Positions 43,247 to 51,594 of a stretch of DNA of 64,000 nt are shown one piece after another (the first letter of the stretch is position 1; each line of letters starts with the position of its first letter). Source of the stretch: Subtercola frigoramans. Its GTDB lineage: Bacteria > Actinomycetota > Actinomycetes > Actinomycetales > Microbacteriaceae. Below the pieces are notes generated by a model, which saw only the letters and a list, made by a program, of their open reading frames with translations, did not search any database and was not told the DNA's origin. The position numbers were made by a program, and so were the translations under genes. Location: positions 3,162,001 through 3,226,000 of the forward strand of contig NZ_JAFBBU010000001.1 of NCBI RefSeq assembly GCF_016907385.1. The letters are read 5' to 3'.

Positions 43247-44128
43247 TCAGCCGGAGACGGCCCAGAGCGCCACTGCACTCGCGGCTGCCACGTTCAGAGA
43301 GTCGATGCCGTGCGCCATCGGGATGCTCACGATCGTGTCTGCCGCAGCCAGGGCGCTGTCGGTCAGCCCGTCTCCCTCTGCACCGAGCACCAGCGCCAGC
43401 TTATCGGGCCGGCCATCTGTGTCTGAGAAGTCACGCGCAAAATCCCGAAGCGACACCGCGTCAGGCGAGAGGGCAAGCGCAGCGATGTGGAATCCGGCCG
43501 TTCTCAGCTGCGGTTCCAGGGTGTCCCAGTCACCAGACCGTGTCCACGGCACCTGCAGAACCGTGCCCATGCTCACGCGGATCGCCCGGCGGTAGAACGG
43601 GTCGGAGCAGCGGGGCGTGACGAGCACAGCGTCGGCCCCGACAGCTCCCACAGAACGGAAGATCGCCCCGACGTTGGTGGGGTCGGCGACGTTCTCGAGC
43701 ACCACGACGAGCCGGGCATCCTGCAGCACCTCGCCGACCGGCTGGAGGAGCGGGCGGTTCATCGAGGCGATGATTCCGCGGTGCAGAATGTAGCCCGTCA
43801 GCTCGGCGAGGAGCTCACCGGGGCCGACGAAGATCGGCACGGTCTCGGCCCACTGCCCCAGTGCGGCGACTACTTCGTCGAGAGAACCGCCGAGTGCGAG
43901 AACAGAGCGCGGTACGTGCCCCGCACCCACCGCGCGCTCGAGTACGAGGGCGGATTCGGCCAAGTACAGCCCGAATTCGCTGCTGCGGGCCTTGCGAAGA
44001 GCGACATCGGTCAGATGCGAATAGTCGGCCAGCCGCGGGTCGCTGAGCTCGGTGACTTCGACGACGTTCACCATTGGCGCCGGCTCACTCGCGTGCTCTC
44101 CCGATGCCGGAGTTGGCGCGGTCGACAC
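43247..44128 (-). CDS. TrmH/SpoU-family RNA 2'-O-methyltransferase
   Basis: SPOUT methyltransferase, 293 residues. The N-terminal substrate-binding part contains RKARSSEFGLYLAESALVLERAV. The C-terminal SpoU domain has the three knot motifs: VVLENVADPTNVGAIFRSVGA, LALVLGAEGDGLTDSAL and SIPMAHGIDSLNVAAASAVAL. It methylates ribose in rRNA or tRNA; the exact site is not evident. The GTG at 44128 lies 13 bases after the pncA stop; ATG 44074 is an alternative start. Confidence 0.92.
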   Translation of the reverse strand: MSTAPTPASGEHASEPAPMVNVVEVTELSDPRLADYSHLTDVALRKARSSEFGLYLAESALVLERAVGAGHVPRSVLALGGSLDEVVAALGQWAETVPIFVGPGELLAELTGYILHRGIIASMNRPLLQPVGEVLQDARLVVVLENVADPTNVGAIFRSVGAVGADAVLVTPRCSDPFYRRAIRVSMGTVLQVPWTRSGDWDTLEPQLRTAGFHIAALALSPDAVSLRDFARDFSDTDGRPDKLALVLGAEGDGLTDSALAAADTIVSIPMAHGIDSLNVAAASAVALWAVSG

Positions 44129-44140
44129 GTGCGTTCACGA

Positions 44141-44857
44141 TCATGCGCGCGCCTCAGCAGTGCTAGTACCCTCAGCAGCGCCGGTACCCTCAGCAGCGCC
44201 GGTACCCTCAACACCCCGCGTACCCCCAGCATCGACATCATGCGCCGCATCGCCATCACCCGCAGAATCGCCAGCCGATTCAGACAAGACCAATTCCGCC
44301 CCGGCATGGGCCAGCTCAGCGAGCGCGGCCGCACTCGACTCAGCAGCCACGCCGGCGATCAGGTCGGTGAGCACGCGAACCCTGCGGCCGTGTTCGATCG
44401 CATCGAGCGCCGACGCCCGGACACAGTAGTCGGTCGCCAGCCCCACGATGTCGATCTCCGTCACCGCGTGCTGGTCGAGAAGATCATGCACCGTCGCGCC
44501 CTCCTCCGTCGTTCCTTCGTAGATCGAGTAGGCCGGCTCGCCCTGCCCTTTGTGCACGTGGAAGTCGATCCGCACACCAGCCAGGTCGTCGTGGTAGGCC
44601 GCTCCGGGCGTGCCTGCCACGCAGTGAACGGGCCAGGTGTCGACGAAATCCGGCCCCTCTACCCCTGCAAAGTGCCCGCCGTTGTCGTTGTCGGCGTCGT
44701 GCCAATCACGTGAGGCGATCACCAGGTCATAGGCTTCCGGATGCCCGGCGAGAAGTCGCGCGATCCCCGCCGCCACGGCGTTTCCCCCCTCGACGCCCAG
44801 CGCCCCACCTTCGGTGAAATCGTTCTGCACGTCGATGATGAACAGGGCTCTGTGCAT
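44141..44857 (-). CDS. pncA: nicotinamidase
   Basis: Converts nicotinamide to nicotinate for NAD salvage. 238 residues. The catalytic Asp is in FIIDVQNDFTEGGAL, metal ligands in ASRDWHDADNDNGGHF, and the nucleophile Cys in GLATDYCVRASALDA. The enzyme core ends near residue 190. The remaining tail of about 45 residues is low complexity, including EGTGAAEGTGAAEGTSTAE encoded by 18-bp repeats (44153-44206). ATG 44857 is preceded by GAGGAG. Confidence 0.94.
   Translation of the reverse strand: MHRALFIIDVQNDFTEGGALGVEGGNAVAAGIARLLAGHPEAYDLVIASRDWHDADNDNGGHFAGVEGPDFVDTWPVHCVAGTPGAAYHDDLAGVRIDFHVHKGQGEPAYSIYEGTTEEGATVHDLLDQHAVTEIDIVGLATDYCVRASALDAIEHGRRVRVLTDLIAGVAAESSAAALAELAHAGAELVLSESAGDSAGDGDAAHDVDAGGTRGVEGTGAAEGTGAAEGTSTAEARA
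44153..44206 (-). repeat. 18-bp tandem repeat x3 in the pncA tail
   Basis: Plus-strand unit CTCAGCAGCGCCGGTACC, three copies plus a partial. It encodes a 6-residue Gly/Thr/Ala/Glu repeat at the C-terminus and keeps the frame. Confidence 0.9.
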
Positions 44858-44964
44858 GGTCAGCTCCTCACACGATCTGTGCCGGAGCAGGCCGGTGAGG
44901 CCTCACTCCTGCGTTTCAAGTCTACGCAGGTCGCTGAAATGGGTGATGTGATCCATTCGCCCGA

Positions 44965-46404
44965 TCATCCATTCGAGAGTGCATCACCGCACGTGTAGAT
45001 GCCGACCGTCAACGCGTCCAGGGCCGCCCTGCCCCCGTCGATCGAGCTGTCGAGTGAGAAGAATGCGAAGGTCAGCGTGCTCCCGTCGGCCGCGTGCACG
45101 ACCCCGGCGAGAGTGTTGGCCGTGTCGATCGACCCGGTCTTCGCCTGCACCTTGCCGTTCACGACGGAGTTCGCTCCGGTGAAGCGGTACGACAGGGTGC
45201 CGGTCTGGTCGGCGACTGGCAGACCGTCGAGGATGACGCCGAGGTTGGCCTCCCTGGCGTTGATCTTGTCGAACAGTGCGGTCAGGAAGAGCGCGGAGAC
45301 GGCGTCGTCGTTGCTCAGCCCGGAGCCGTCGACGATGACGAGGTTGCTGGTGTCGAGCCCGTACGACGAAGCGAGTGCCTTCGGGATCGCGGCCTGCAGG
45401 GAGGCGAAGGTGTTGCCCGCGCCCAGCTTGATCGCGGTGAGCCTGGCGAGCATCTCCGCCTCGGTGTTGTCGGAGCGGAGCAGTGCCTCCTGCACCATGG
45501 TCGAGACCGGCGCTGACCGCACCGCCCCGAGAGATACGGCCCCAGGCGAAGCGACGCCACCGACCAGTTTCGCCCCCGATGCGATCGAACCCAGGGCGCT
45601 CTGGAACGCCTGGCCAGCCCGGCTGACCGGGTCTGCGCTCCGCGGCGAGGTGTCGGCAGACGGGTTCGCCCTGTCGCCGTCGACCATCAGTGCGGTGATT
45701 TCGGCGGTCGAACCGTCGGTTTGCTCGACCCTGTCCCATGACGACTGCCACGGGTCACCGCCGAACAGCGAGCTGTCGAGCACGATCGTCGAGATCGGCA
45801 CCCCCGCGTGCGCCGGGTCTGCCGCCCAGGCCGCCTTCACCTGGTCGGCGAGCTGCCCCATGGTCGAGGCTTCGTGGTAGATGTTCGACGAGCCACTCGC
45901 CAGCGTCACATCGCCGCCACCCACCAGGACAACCGTGCCGGGAGTGTCACCGGCAACCACAGACGTCTGCACCCGATAGTCGGGCCCGAGCACTGCGAGC
46001 GCCGCCGCCGACGTCAGCACCTTCATGACGCTCGCCGTGCGTGAATAGGTCGACCCATTGCGGTCGAAGAGAATCTCGCCCGTGTCGGCCTTGCGCACGG
46101 TGCCCTGGAACGTCCCCATCCCCGAGGCGGCCGCCAGCGAGCCGACCGAGCAGGTTCGCACGGCCTCTGGCGCGGCGGCGGCGGTCGGCTGCGGCCGCCT
46201 GGTCGGCACCGGAACGGTCGAGACCGGCGTGGACGGGGCGGGCGAGCTGATCGCGAGAGCATCGGCCACGGCCGGGGGCTGGGCGTTCGCCACCAGCGCT
46301 CCCGTGGCGAACGACCCGGCCGCCAGCGCCGCAAAGGCCACCCACGCGCCGACCACGAGGAGCCCACGACGACGAGCGTTCGTGGAGGTGCGGTGGCCGG
46401 GCAT
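44965..46404 (-). CDS. dacB: D-alanyl-D-alanine carboxypeptidase/endopeptidase (PBP4 type)
   Basis: Exported peptidoglycan hydrolase of family S13, 479 residues. The N-terminal hydrophobic signal (about residues 12-40) is followed by a Pro/Thr/Ala linker. The serine motif SVMK is near residue 140, the second motif is in DGSGLSNDD and the third is KTGS in VQAKTGSIDTANTLAG. It trims stem peptides outside the membrane. A TAAATT box lies six bases before the ATG with no Shine-Dalgarno site, suggesting leaderless translation. Confidence 0.94.
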   Translation of the reverse strand: MPGHRTSTNARRRGLLVVGAWVAFAALAAGSFATGALVANAQPPAVADALAISSPAPSTPVSTVPVPTRRPQPTAAAAPEAVRTCSVGSLAAASGMGTFQGTVRKADTGEILFDRNGSTYSRTASVMKVLTSAAALAVLGPDYRVQTSVVAGDTPGTVVLVGGGDVTLASGSSNIYHEASTMGQLADQVKAAWAADPAHAGVPISTIVLDSSLFGGDPWQSSWDRVEQTDGSTAEITALMVDGDRANPSADTSPRSADPVSRAGQAFQSALGSIASGAKLVGGVASPGAVSLGAVRSAPVSTMVQEALLRSDNTEAEMLARLTAIKLGAGNTFASLQAAIPKALASSYGLDTSNLVIVDGSGLSNDDAVSALFLTALFDKINAREANLGVILDGLPVADQTGTLSYRFTGANSVVNGKVQAKTGSIDTANTLAGVVHAADGSTLTFAFFSLDSSIDGGRAALDALTVGIYTCGDALSNG

Positions 46405-46410
46405 CCGTTC

Positions 46411-46416
46411 AATTTA
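46411..46416 (-). promoter_or_regulatory. -10 box TAAATT for a leaderless dacB transcript
   Basis: On the minus strand, TAAATT is followed by GAACGG and the ATG at 46404. The spacing of six bases is the same as for punA, the nucleoside importer ATPase and the BrkB-like gene. Confidence 0.5.
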
Positions 46417-46510
46417 CCAGCCGTGCCTGTCCGGTCACCTGAGAACGAAGGGTGTCGGTGATGCCGCGGCCACGACGTGCCCGGCCGTCACCCTCGCGGG
46501 GCCCCAGACG

Positions 46511-47494
46511 CTACTCGCCCGGGTAGACCAGACCGATCTGGCGGCGCACTTCGTCGAGCACGCCCATGATCGCGACACTCTCGCTGACCGGCAGCAGTTC
46601 ACTTTCTCTGAGGCCCGCGTTCACGAGGCGTTCCAGTTCGGCCGCCTGGTACTGCATGCCTCGTGAGACAACCGGATGATCGAAGCTCTCGATCACGGTT
46701 CCCTCCGCGTCGATCACGCGGAACGTCGTCGGCTTGTACCAGGTGTCGTCGATCTCGATTCGGGCATCCGTGCCGATGACGGTCGCCGCATTCGGGCCCA
46801 GCGTGTCGAGAGCGCAGTGCAGCACCGAGCGCCCGGTCTCTCCGTGCTCGAAGATGATCGCCGTCTGCCGGTCGACGCCGGTGGACGTCTTCGTGGCCGA
46901 GGCGAGAATCCGCGTCGGCAGTCCCAGCACATCGACGGCGAACGACACCGGGTAGATGCCGAGGTCCAGCAGTGCTCCTCCACCCAGAGCGGGGTCATTG
47001 AGTCGGTGGGATGGGTCAGAAGGCAACTTCTGGTCGTGGTCGGCGAGCACGGTGTGCACCTCGCCGAGGGTTCCGGTCGCGATGATCTCGCGGATGCGCA
47101 CCATGTGTGGCAAGAAACGCGTCCACATGGCCTCGAGCACCACCAGCTTGCTTCGTTCGGCTTCGTCGGCGATGAGCTGCGCTTCGAGGGCGTTGAGGGT
47201 GAAGGGCTTCTCCACCAGAACGTGCTTTCCGGCTCGCAACGCCAGCAGGGTGTTGGCGACATGCATCGGGTGCGGGGTTGCCACATAGATCGCATCGACG
47301 TCAGGGTCGGCTACGAGTTCTTCATAACTGCTATGCGCGGTCGGGTTCCCGAATTCCGCGGCGAACCTCTCAGCACCGCCGGCAGAACGCGAGCCAACCG
47401 CACTCAGAATGAGACCATTTGCCAGAAGGTCGGTGGCAAAGGCAGTGGCAATACCACCCGTGCCCAGAATTCCCCAGCGAATCGTGTGTGCCAT
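46511..47494 (-). CDS. Gfo/Idh/MocA-family oxidoreductase
   Basis: NAD(P)-dependent oxidoreductase, 327 residues. N-terminal Rossmann domain: IRWGILGTGGIATAFATDL, then VDAIYVATPHPMHVANTLLAL and GKHVLVEKPFTLN with the catalytic EKP Lys. The C-terminal domain begins near residue 125 (MWTRFLPHMVRIREI), as in the dihydrodiol-dehydrogenase-like subgroup. The sugar or polyol substrate is unknown. ATG 47494 is supported by GAGAGG and by the Rossmann motif lying at residue 5; the upstream in-frame start was rejected. Confidence 0.9.
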   Translation of the reverse strand: MAHTIRWGILGTGGIATAFATDLLANGLILSAVGSRSAGGAERFAAEFGNPTAHSSYEELVADPDVDAIYVATPHPMHVANTLLALRAGKHVLVEKPFTLNALEAQLIADEAERSKLVVLEAMWTRFLPHMVRIREIIATGTLGEVHTVLADHDQKLPSDPSHRLNDPALGGGALLDLGIYPVSFAVDVLGLPTRILASATKTSTGVDRQTAIIFEHGETGRSVLHCALDTLGPNAATVIGTDARIEIDDTWYKPTTFRVIDAEGTVIESFDHPVVSRGMQYQAAELERLVNAGLRESELLPVSESVAIMGVLDEVRRQIGLVYPGE

Positions 47495-47581
47495 CCGTTG
47501 CCAACCTCTCGTCGTGGCGCGCACGTGAGCGCAGCCAAACCATGAAGCCCCAGCGACCCTTGCGGGAGACTGGGGCTTCGA

Positions 47582-47657
47582 TGGGGCCGCCTATCAGAAT
47601 CGAACTGATGACCTATTCATTACGAGTGAATCGCTCTACCGACTGAGCTAAGGCGGC
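47582..47657 (-). tRNA. tRNA-Thr (anticodon CGT)
   Basis: On the minus strand the gene folds as a full cloverleaf: acceptor GCCGCCT/AGGCGGC, anticodon stem ATTCA/TGAAT with loop CTCGTAA (anticodon CGT), T-stem ATCAG/CTGAT with loop TTCGATT. CCA is encoded. It reads ACG codons. Confidence 0.97.
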
Positions 47658-47693
47658 AATGGCCGATGGTTCGCACCGGCACAGCAAGCAAGC

Positions 47694-48413
47694 TTATAGG
47701 AGTGTATGGAGCTCGCGAAACGAGTTGGCCAGGAGCACAGGCATCGGCGGCGTGTCCGCCCGTTCGGCCCAGCAGCCCCAGGCGTGCCGCATCCCGGCAA
47801 TCGCGACCAGGGCATAGAGGCGAGACCGTTCGTGAATGGCAGGATGATCGGGGGTTTCACGCTCGCCTGCTGGGCTCCGGGCACCCGTCGTCAACCGCTG
47901 CTCAACCAGTTCGGTCAGTTCGACTTCGAACTCGCGAAAGCTGCTGATTCGCTGCACCAACAACTGGGGATAGTCGCGAATCACGATCTTGCGAAGCGTG
48001 TGCATCTCAAAATCTTCGGTTTCTGCGTCAGACATCGAACTCAGCAACACGAGGAGGCCATCGAGGATGGGCTCGTCAGGCCCGGCGCCGAGGAATCGTG
48101 CGGCGACTTCGGGCGTGATGTCGAACGGGGTCTCGCCGAGAACAGCGGCCTCCTTCGACGGGAAGTAGTTGAAGAACGTTCGCGGGGAGATGTCGGCATG
48201 GCGACTGATCTCGTCGACGGTGACGTTGTCGAGGCCCCTGTCTCGACTGAGCTCGAGAACAGCGAACTGGATGCTGCGGCTGGTCGCGATTCGTTTTCGC
48301 TCGCGTAGCCCGGGCACTGCCGTCTCGGGCACGGCCGTCTCGGGCACCGCCGTCTCGGGCACGGGGGCTCCGGGAGCACCGGCGAGCTGCGTTGCGGTCG
48401 CGGTCGAGTTCAT
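47694..48413 (-). CDS. TetR-family transcriptional regulator
   Basis: 239 residues. After a 35-residue tail the TetR helix-turn-helix runs about residues 40-85: VDEISRHADISPRTFFNYFPSKEA. The ligand domain is divergent and the effector is unknown. The tail contains PETAV three times, coded by a 15-bp repeat (48321-48365). ATG 48413 directly follows an in-frame GTG. A 17-bp near-palindrome lies 13 bases upstream and is a good candidate for its own operator. No efflux pump or obvious target sits beside it; the gene is followed by the tRNA-Thr gene. Confidence 0.88.
   Translation of the reverse strand: MNSTATATQLAGAPGAPVPETAVPETAVPETAVPGLRERKRIATSRSIQFAVLELSRDRGLDNVTVDEISRHADISPRTFFNYFPSKEAAVLGETPFDITPEVAARFLGAGPDEPILDGLLVLLSSMSDAETEDFEMHTLRKIVIRDYPQLLVQRISSFREFEVELTELVEQRLTTGARSPAGERETPDHPAIHERSRLYALVAIAGMRHAWGCWAERADTPPMPVLLANSFRELHTLL
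48321..48365 (-). repeat. 15-bp tandem repeat x3 in the tetR N-terminus
   Basis: Plus-strand unit CGTCTCGGGCACGGC, three copies, encoding PETAV repeats before the DNA-binding domain. Confidence 0.9.
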
Positions 48414-48426
48414 CACGGTGTCAATT

Positions 48427-48443
48427 ATTGCAGACTCCGCAAT
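48427..48443. promoter_or_regulatory. candidate TetR operator
   Basis: ATTGCAGACTCCGCAAT is a near-palindrome (ATTGC-N7-GCAAT) in an AT-rich patch 13 bases before the tetR start and close to a TAATTG -10-like box. Position and symmetry fit autoregulation. Confidence 0.45.
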
Positions 48444-48490
48444 TTTGCACCCACTTCACGCCTGCGCGTTTGCCTGAAATCCATACCTGC

Positions 48491-48529
48491 GCCGGTTGAG
48501 TAGGCCGAAGGTCGTATCGAAACCCCCAC
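48491..48529. repeat. REP-like single unit, family 1 copy D
   Basis: GCCGGTTGAGTAG...CGTATCGAAACCCCCAC, one half of the paired elements at 9955, 19024 and 25251, with no partner. It lies between the tetR start and the stop of the hydrolase gene. Confidence 0.85.
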
Positions 48530-48605
48530 ACGACCACAGTTCAACGTCAGCACCGCCCGATCTGGCCGGCGCCGCACCGGGTTCTTTCGCCGGAGTCGGC
48601 GACCC

Positions 48606-50195
48606 TCAGTTCGTGCACTTCGGGTCGCTCGCCGGCACCGTACCCGTCAGGAAGTACTCGTTCACGATCTTCTTGACACACGTCGAGGTGTTGTACGCCG
48701 TGTGGCCCTCGCCGACGTAGGTGATGAGCTGGGCGCTGGTGAGCTGCTTGGCCACAGACTGGGCGTCTTCGTACGGGGTGGCGGGATCGTCGGTCGTTCC
48801 GACCACGAGGATCGGCTTTGCGCCGACAGCACTCACCGGCCCGGGAGTGCGGGTTGCCGGCACCGGCCAGGCGGCACAGCCGATGTCGCCGTACGTCCAC
48901 CACGGCCCGAACGTAGGCGAGGCTGCGATCAGTTCGGTGTTCTGCTGCGCGATCGTCGCGGGATCGGTGACGGCGGGATAGTCGAGGCAGTTGATGGCCG
49001 TGAAGGCCTCGGTCTGGTTGTTCTGGTACGTGCCGTCGGCGTTTCGGCCGTTGTACGCATCGGCGAGCTGGAACGCCAGGTCGGCCTTACCCTGCTTGAC
49101 CTGCGTCACCATCTGCGTCAGGTACGGCCAGCTGTCCTGGCGGTAGAGCGGGTAGAAGATCGCCGTGAGCAGCGAGGCAGAACCGAGCTCCCGCCCGTCA
49201 CTGGCGCGGATGGGGCTCGCATCGACAGCATTCAGAAGCGTCTGGACCTGTTTCGATGCGTTGTCGACGGTACCGGAGAACGGGCATCCGGAGCTGGCGA
49301 GGCAGTCCTTGAGGTAGGCACGCATCGCGCCCTCGAAGCCCTTGGCCTGGCCGAGAGTTGAGGCGAACCCGGTGGAGGTCGGGTCGACCACGCCGTCGAG
49401 CACAAGACGGTTCACCTTGGTCGGGAACATGTCGGCGTACACCGCACCGATGAAGGTGCCGTACGAGTAGCCGAGATAGTTGAGCCCGGTGTCTCCGATG
49501 GCCGCCCGCAGGGCATCGAAGTCCCGCACGGTGCTCTCGGTGTCGACGTGGCCGAGAAGGGCACCCGTCTTACTCAGGCACCCCGCGCCGAATGCCGTGG
49601 CACTCGCCTTGGCTGCCGCCTGCCACTGGGCAGAACCGTGCGCGCCGGGGATGACGTCGTAGAGGTAGGAGTCCATCTGGGAGGGGGTCACGCAGCTGAC
49701 CTCCGTAGAGGCGCCGACGCCCCGCGGGTCAAACGCGACGATGTCGTACTGCTGCTGCAGCTCGGGGTCGACCGCGAAGTCAACGCTGTCTTTCACGAAG
49801 TCCACGGCCGAGACCCCGGGGCCACCCGGGTTGACGAACAGGCTGCCGAGCCGGTTACTGCCCTTGGCTGGCTGCTTGATCAGCGCGAGTGAGACCGTGT
49901 CGCCGGTGGGTTCGCTCCAGTCGAGGGGCACCACGGCCTTCGCGCACTGGAATCCCCCTCCGCAGTCGGCCCAGGCTAGGGTCTGGCCGTAGAACGGCTG
50001 CAGTGCCGCGTCGACTTTCTCGCCTGTGGGCGTCGAGCTGCCGGCGGGCTGGCCTGTGGAGGAGGTGCCTCCGGTTGCCCCGAACCACGTCGAGCAGCCG
50101 GAGAGCACCAGGGCAAGTGCGGTTGCCGCGGCGGCGAGGCCGAGCATCCGGTTGCGGGCGCGCGGGCGTGTGCGTGCGGGTGACGGTGACCTCAC
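48606..50195 (-). CDS. secreted alpha/beta hydrolase lipoprotein (tripeptidyl aminopeptidase-like)
   Basis: Serine hydrolase of 529 residues. The signal peptide ends in lipobox VLSGC at about residue 34, so a membrane-anchored extracellular protein is predicted. The oxyanion region SLFVNPGGPG and nucleophile elbow GYSYGTFIG fit the actinomycete tripeptidyl aminopeptidase / proteinase family. A C-terminal TAP-like domain contains VVGTTDDPATPYEDAQ (Asp) and GEGHTAYN (His). It could release peptides from the N-termini of proteins or hydrolyse esters. It overlaps holB by 4 bases and so is tied to the topA-tmk-holB operon. Confidence 0.9.
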   Translation of the reverse strand: MRSPSPARTRPRARNRMLGLAAAATALALVLSGCSTWFGATGGTSSTGQPAGSSTPTGEKVDAALQPFYGQTLAWADCGGGFQCAKAVVPLDWSEPTGDTVSLALIKQPAKGSNRLGSLFVNPGGPGVSAVDFVKDSVDFAVDPELQQQYDIVAFDPRGVGASTEVSCVTPSQMDSYLYDVIPGAHGSAQWQAAAKASATAFGAGCLSKTGALLGHVDTESTVRDFDALRAAIGDTGLNYLGYSYGTFIGAVYADMFPTKVNRLVLDGVVDPTSTGFASTLGQAKGFEGAMRAYLKDCLASSGCPFSGTVDNASKQVQTLLNAVDASPIRASDGRELGSASLLTAIFYPLYRQDSWPYLTQMVTQVKQGKADLAFQLADAYNGRNADGTYQNNQTEAFTAINCLDYPAVTDPATIAQQNTELIAASPTFGPWWTYGDIGCAAWPVPATRTPGPVSAVGAKPILVVGTTDDPATPYEDAQSVAKQLTSAQLITYVGEGHTAYNTSTCVKKIVNEYFLTGTVPASDPKCTN

Positions 50196-51520
50196 AGTTG
50201 GGCCTTTCGTGGTGCGGATGGAAGCGCCACGGTGATGAGCATGGCCTCCAGCGAGAGCGTGGGGGTGACGTTTCGCGAGATTCGGGTGCGCGCGACGGCG
50301 ATCGAATCCATGATCGCCAACGTCTGTGCCGGTTCAGTATCGCGTGCGGCGGCCTCGATTTCGCTGTGAATCGCGAGGTTGATCGGCTCGAGCGTCGATT
50401 CGAGCTGCAGCAGCAGAATGTCGCGGTAGAGCGACAGCAGGTCGACGAGAATTCGGTCGATGCCGTCTCTCAGGCTTCGGGTCGCGCGGCGCTTCTGGTC
50501 TTCTTCGAGCGTCTTCACCTGCGAGCGCAGCCCCATCGGCACGGCCTGGCCCGGCTCGACCCCCAGGCTTCGAAGTGTGCTCTCGCGCTCTTCGGCGTCG
50601 CGCTCCTCGGTGATGGCTTCGGCATCGGCTTTCGCGAGCTCGAGCAGGCGCGCCGCGGCGAGCACGGCACCGGGAACGCTCCGGATGCCCAGGGCAACCT
50701 TCAGCGTCTCATCACGCCGCGCGCGGGCCTCGTGGTTGGTGGCGAGCCTGTGGGCCATGCCGATGTGGCTCTGCGCCTCGCGGGCCGCGCGTTCGGCCGT
50801 CGCCGTATCGACCCCGTCACGGCGTTCGAGCAGGCGGGCGACGTCTTTCGTGCTCGGAATGCGGAGGCGCACCGACCGCACACGCGAACGGATCGTGGGC
50901 AGCAGGTCTGCCTCGCTGGGCGCGCAGAGGATCCAGACCGTGCGCTCCGGCGGCTCTTCGAGCGCCTTCAGCAGCACGTTCGAGGTGCGCTCCGCCATAC
51001 GGTCGGCGTCTTCGATGACCATCACCCGGTAGCGCGAGACGGAGGGCGAGAACTGCGAGCTCGCAACGAGGGTGCGGACCTCCTCGATGGAGATGATCAC
51101 CCGGTCGGTACTGAGCACGGCAAGGTCGGGGTGCGTGCGTGCGGCGACCTGGCGGCAGTCAGCGCACACCCCGCAGCCGCCATTGCGGCACAGCAGCGCA
51201 GAGGCGAAGGCGTAGGCGAGGTTCGAACGCCCCGAACCGGGCGGGCCGGTGATGAGCCACGAGTGTGTCATGGCGCCGTGGCTCGAGGCAGAGTGATTCG
51301 CGCCGACAGGCACTTCACCTATCGGACCTGCCGACACCGGGGTAGCTGTTGCAGAGGCGGCAGTGGTCAGTGCGGTAGCGGCTGGACCAGCACTGGCCGG
51401 CCCAGCAATGTCCGGGGCAGCACTCGCCGGGGCAGCACTGGCCGGGGCAGCACTGGCCGCGGCCGCGCGGAAGACCTCGATGGCCTCACTCTGGCCGGTC
51501 AGCTCATCCCACACGCTCAT
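50192..51520 (-). CDS. holB: DNA polymerase III delta' subunit
   Basis: Clamp-loader subunit, 442 residues. Opening MSVWDELTGQSEAIEVF is typical. Walker A reads GPPGSGRS (about residues 92-99), with Arg in place of Lys as expected for non-hydrolysing delta'. A zinc module CRNGGCGVCADC and the sensor-type VMVIEDADRMAERTSNVLLK and LEEPPERTVWIL follow. Between residues 20 and 82 lies an Ala/Pro/Ser/Gly insertion, partly coded by a 15-bp repeat x3 (51414-51458), that pushes the Walker motif about 50 residues later than in relatives. Confidence 0.92.
   Translation of the reverse strand: MSVWDELTGQSEAIEVFRAAAASAAPASAAPASAAPDIAGPASAGPAATALTTAASATATPVSAGPIGEVPVGANHSASSHGAMTHSWLITGPPGSGRSNLAYAFASALLCRNGGCGVCADCRQVAARTHPDLAVLSTDRVIISIEEVRTLVASSQFSPSVSRYRVMVIEDADRMAERTSNVLLKALEEPPERTVWILCAPSEADLLPTIRSRVRSVRLRIPSTKDVARLLERRDGVDTATAERAAREAQSHIGMAHRLATNHEARARRDETLKVALGIRSVPGAVLAAARLLELAKADAEAITEERDAEERESTLRSLGVEPGQAVPMGLRSQVKTLEEDQKRRATRSLRDGIDRILVDLLSLYRDILLLQLESTLEPINLAIHSEIEAAARDTEPAQTLAIMDSIAVARTRISRNVTPTLSLEAMLITVALPSAPRKAQL
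51414..51458 (-). repeat. 15-bp tandem repeat x3 in holB
   Basis: Plus-strand unit GGGGCAGCACTGGCC, three copies, the middle two exact apart from one base. It encodes an Ala/Pro/Ser linker inside the N-terminal region of the clamp-loader subunit. Confidence 0.9.
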
Positions 51521-51566
51521 ACAGACAACCTACCCGGCGGCGCCGACAGCCCGGCGACCGCGCGCC

Positions 51567-51594
51567 AGCACTCAGCACTCAGCACTCAGCACTC
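51567..51594. repeat. 7-bp microsatellite between tmk and holB
   Basis: AGCACTC repeated four times exactly. The last copy abuts the tmk stop codon at 51593. Length variation would change the spacing between the two genes. Confidence 0.9.
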
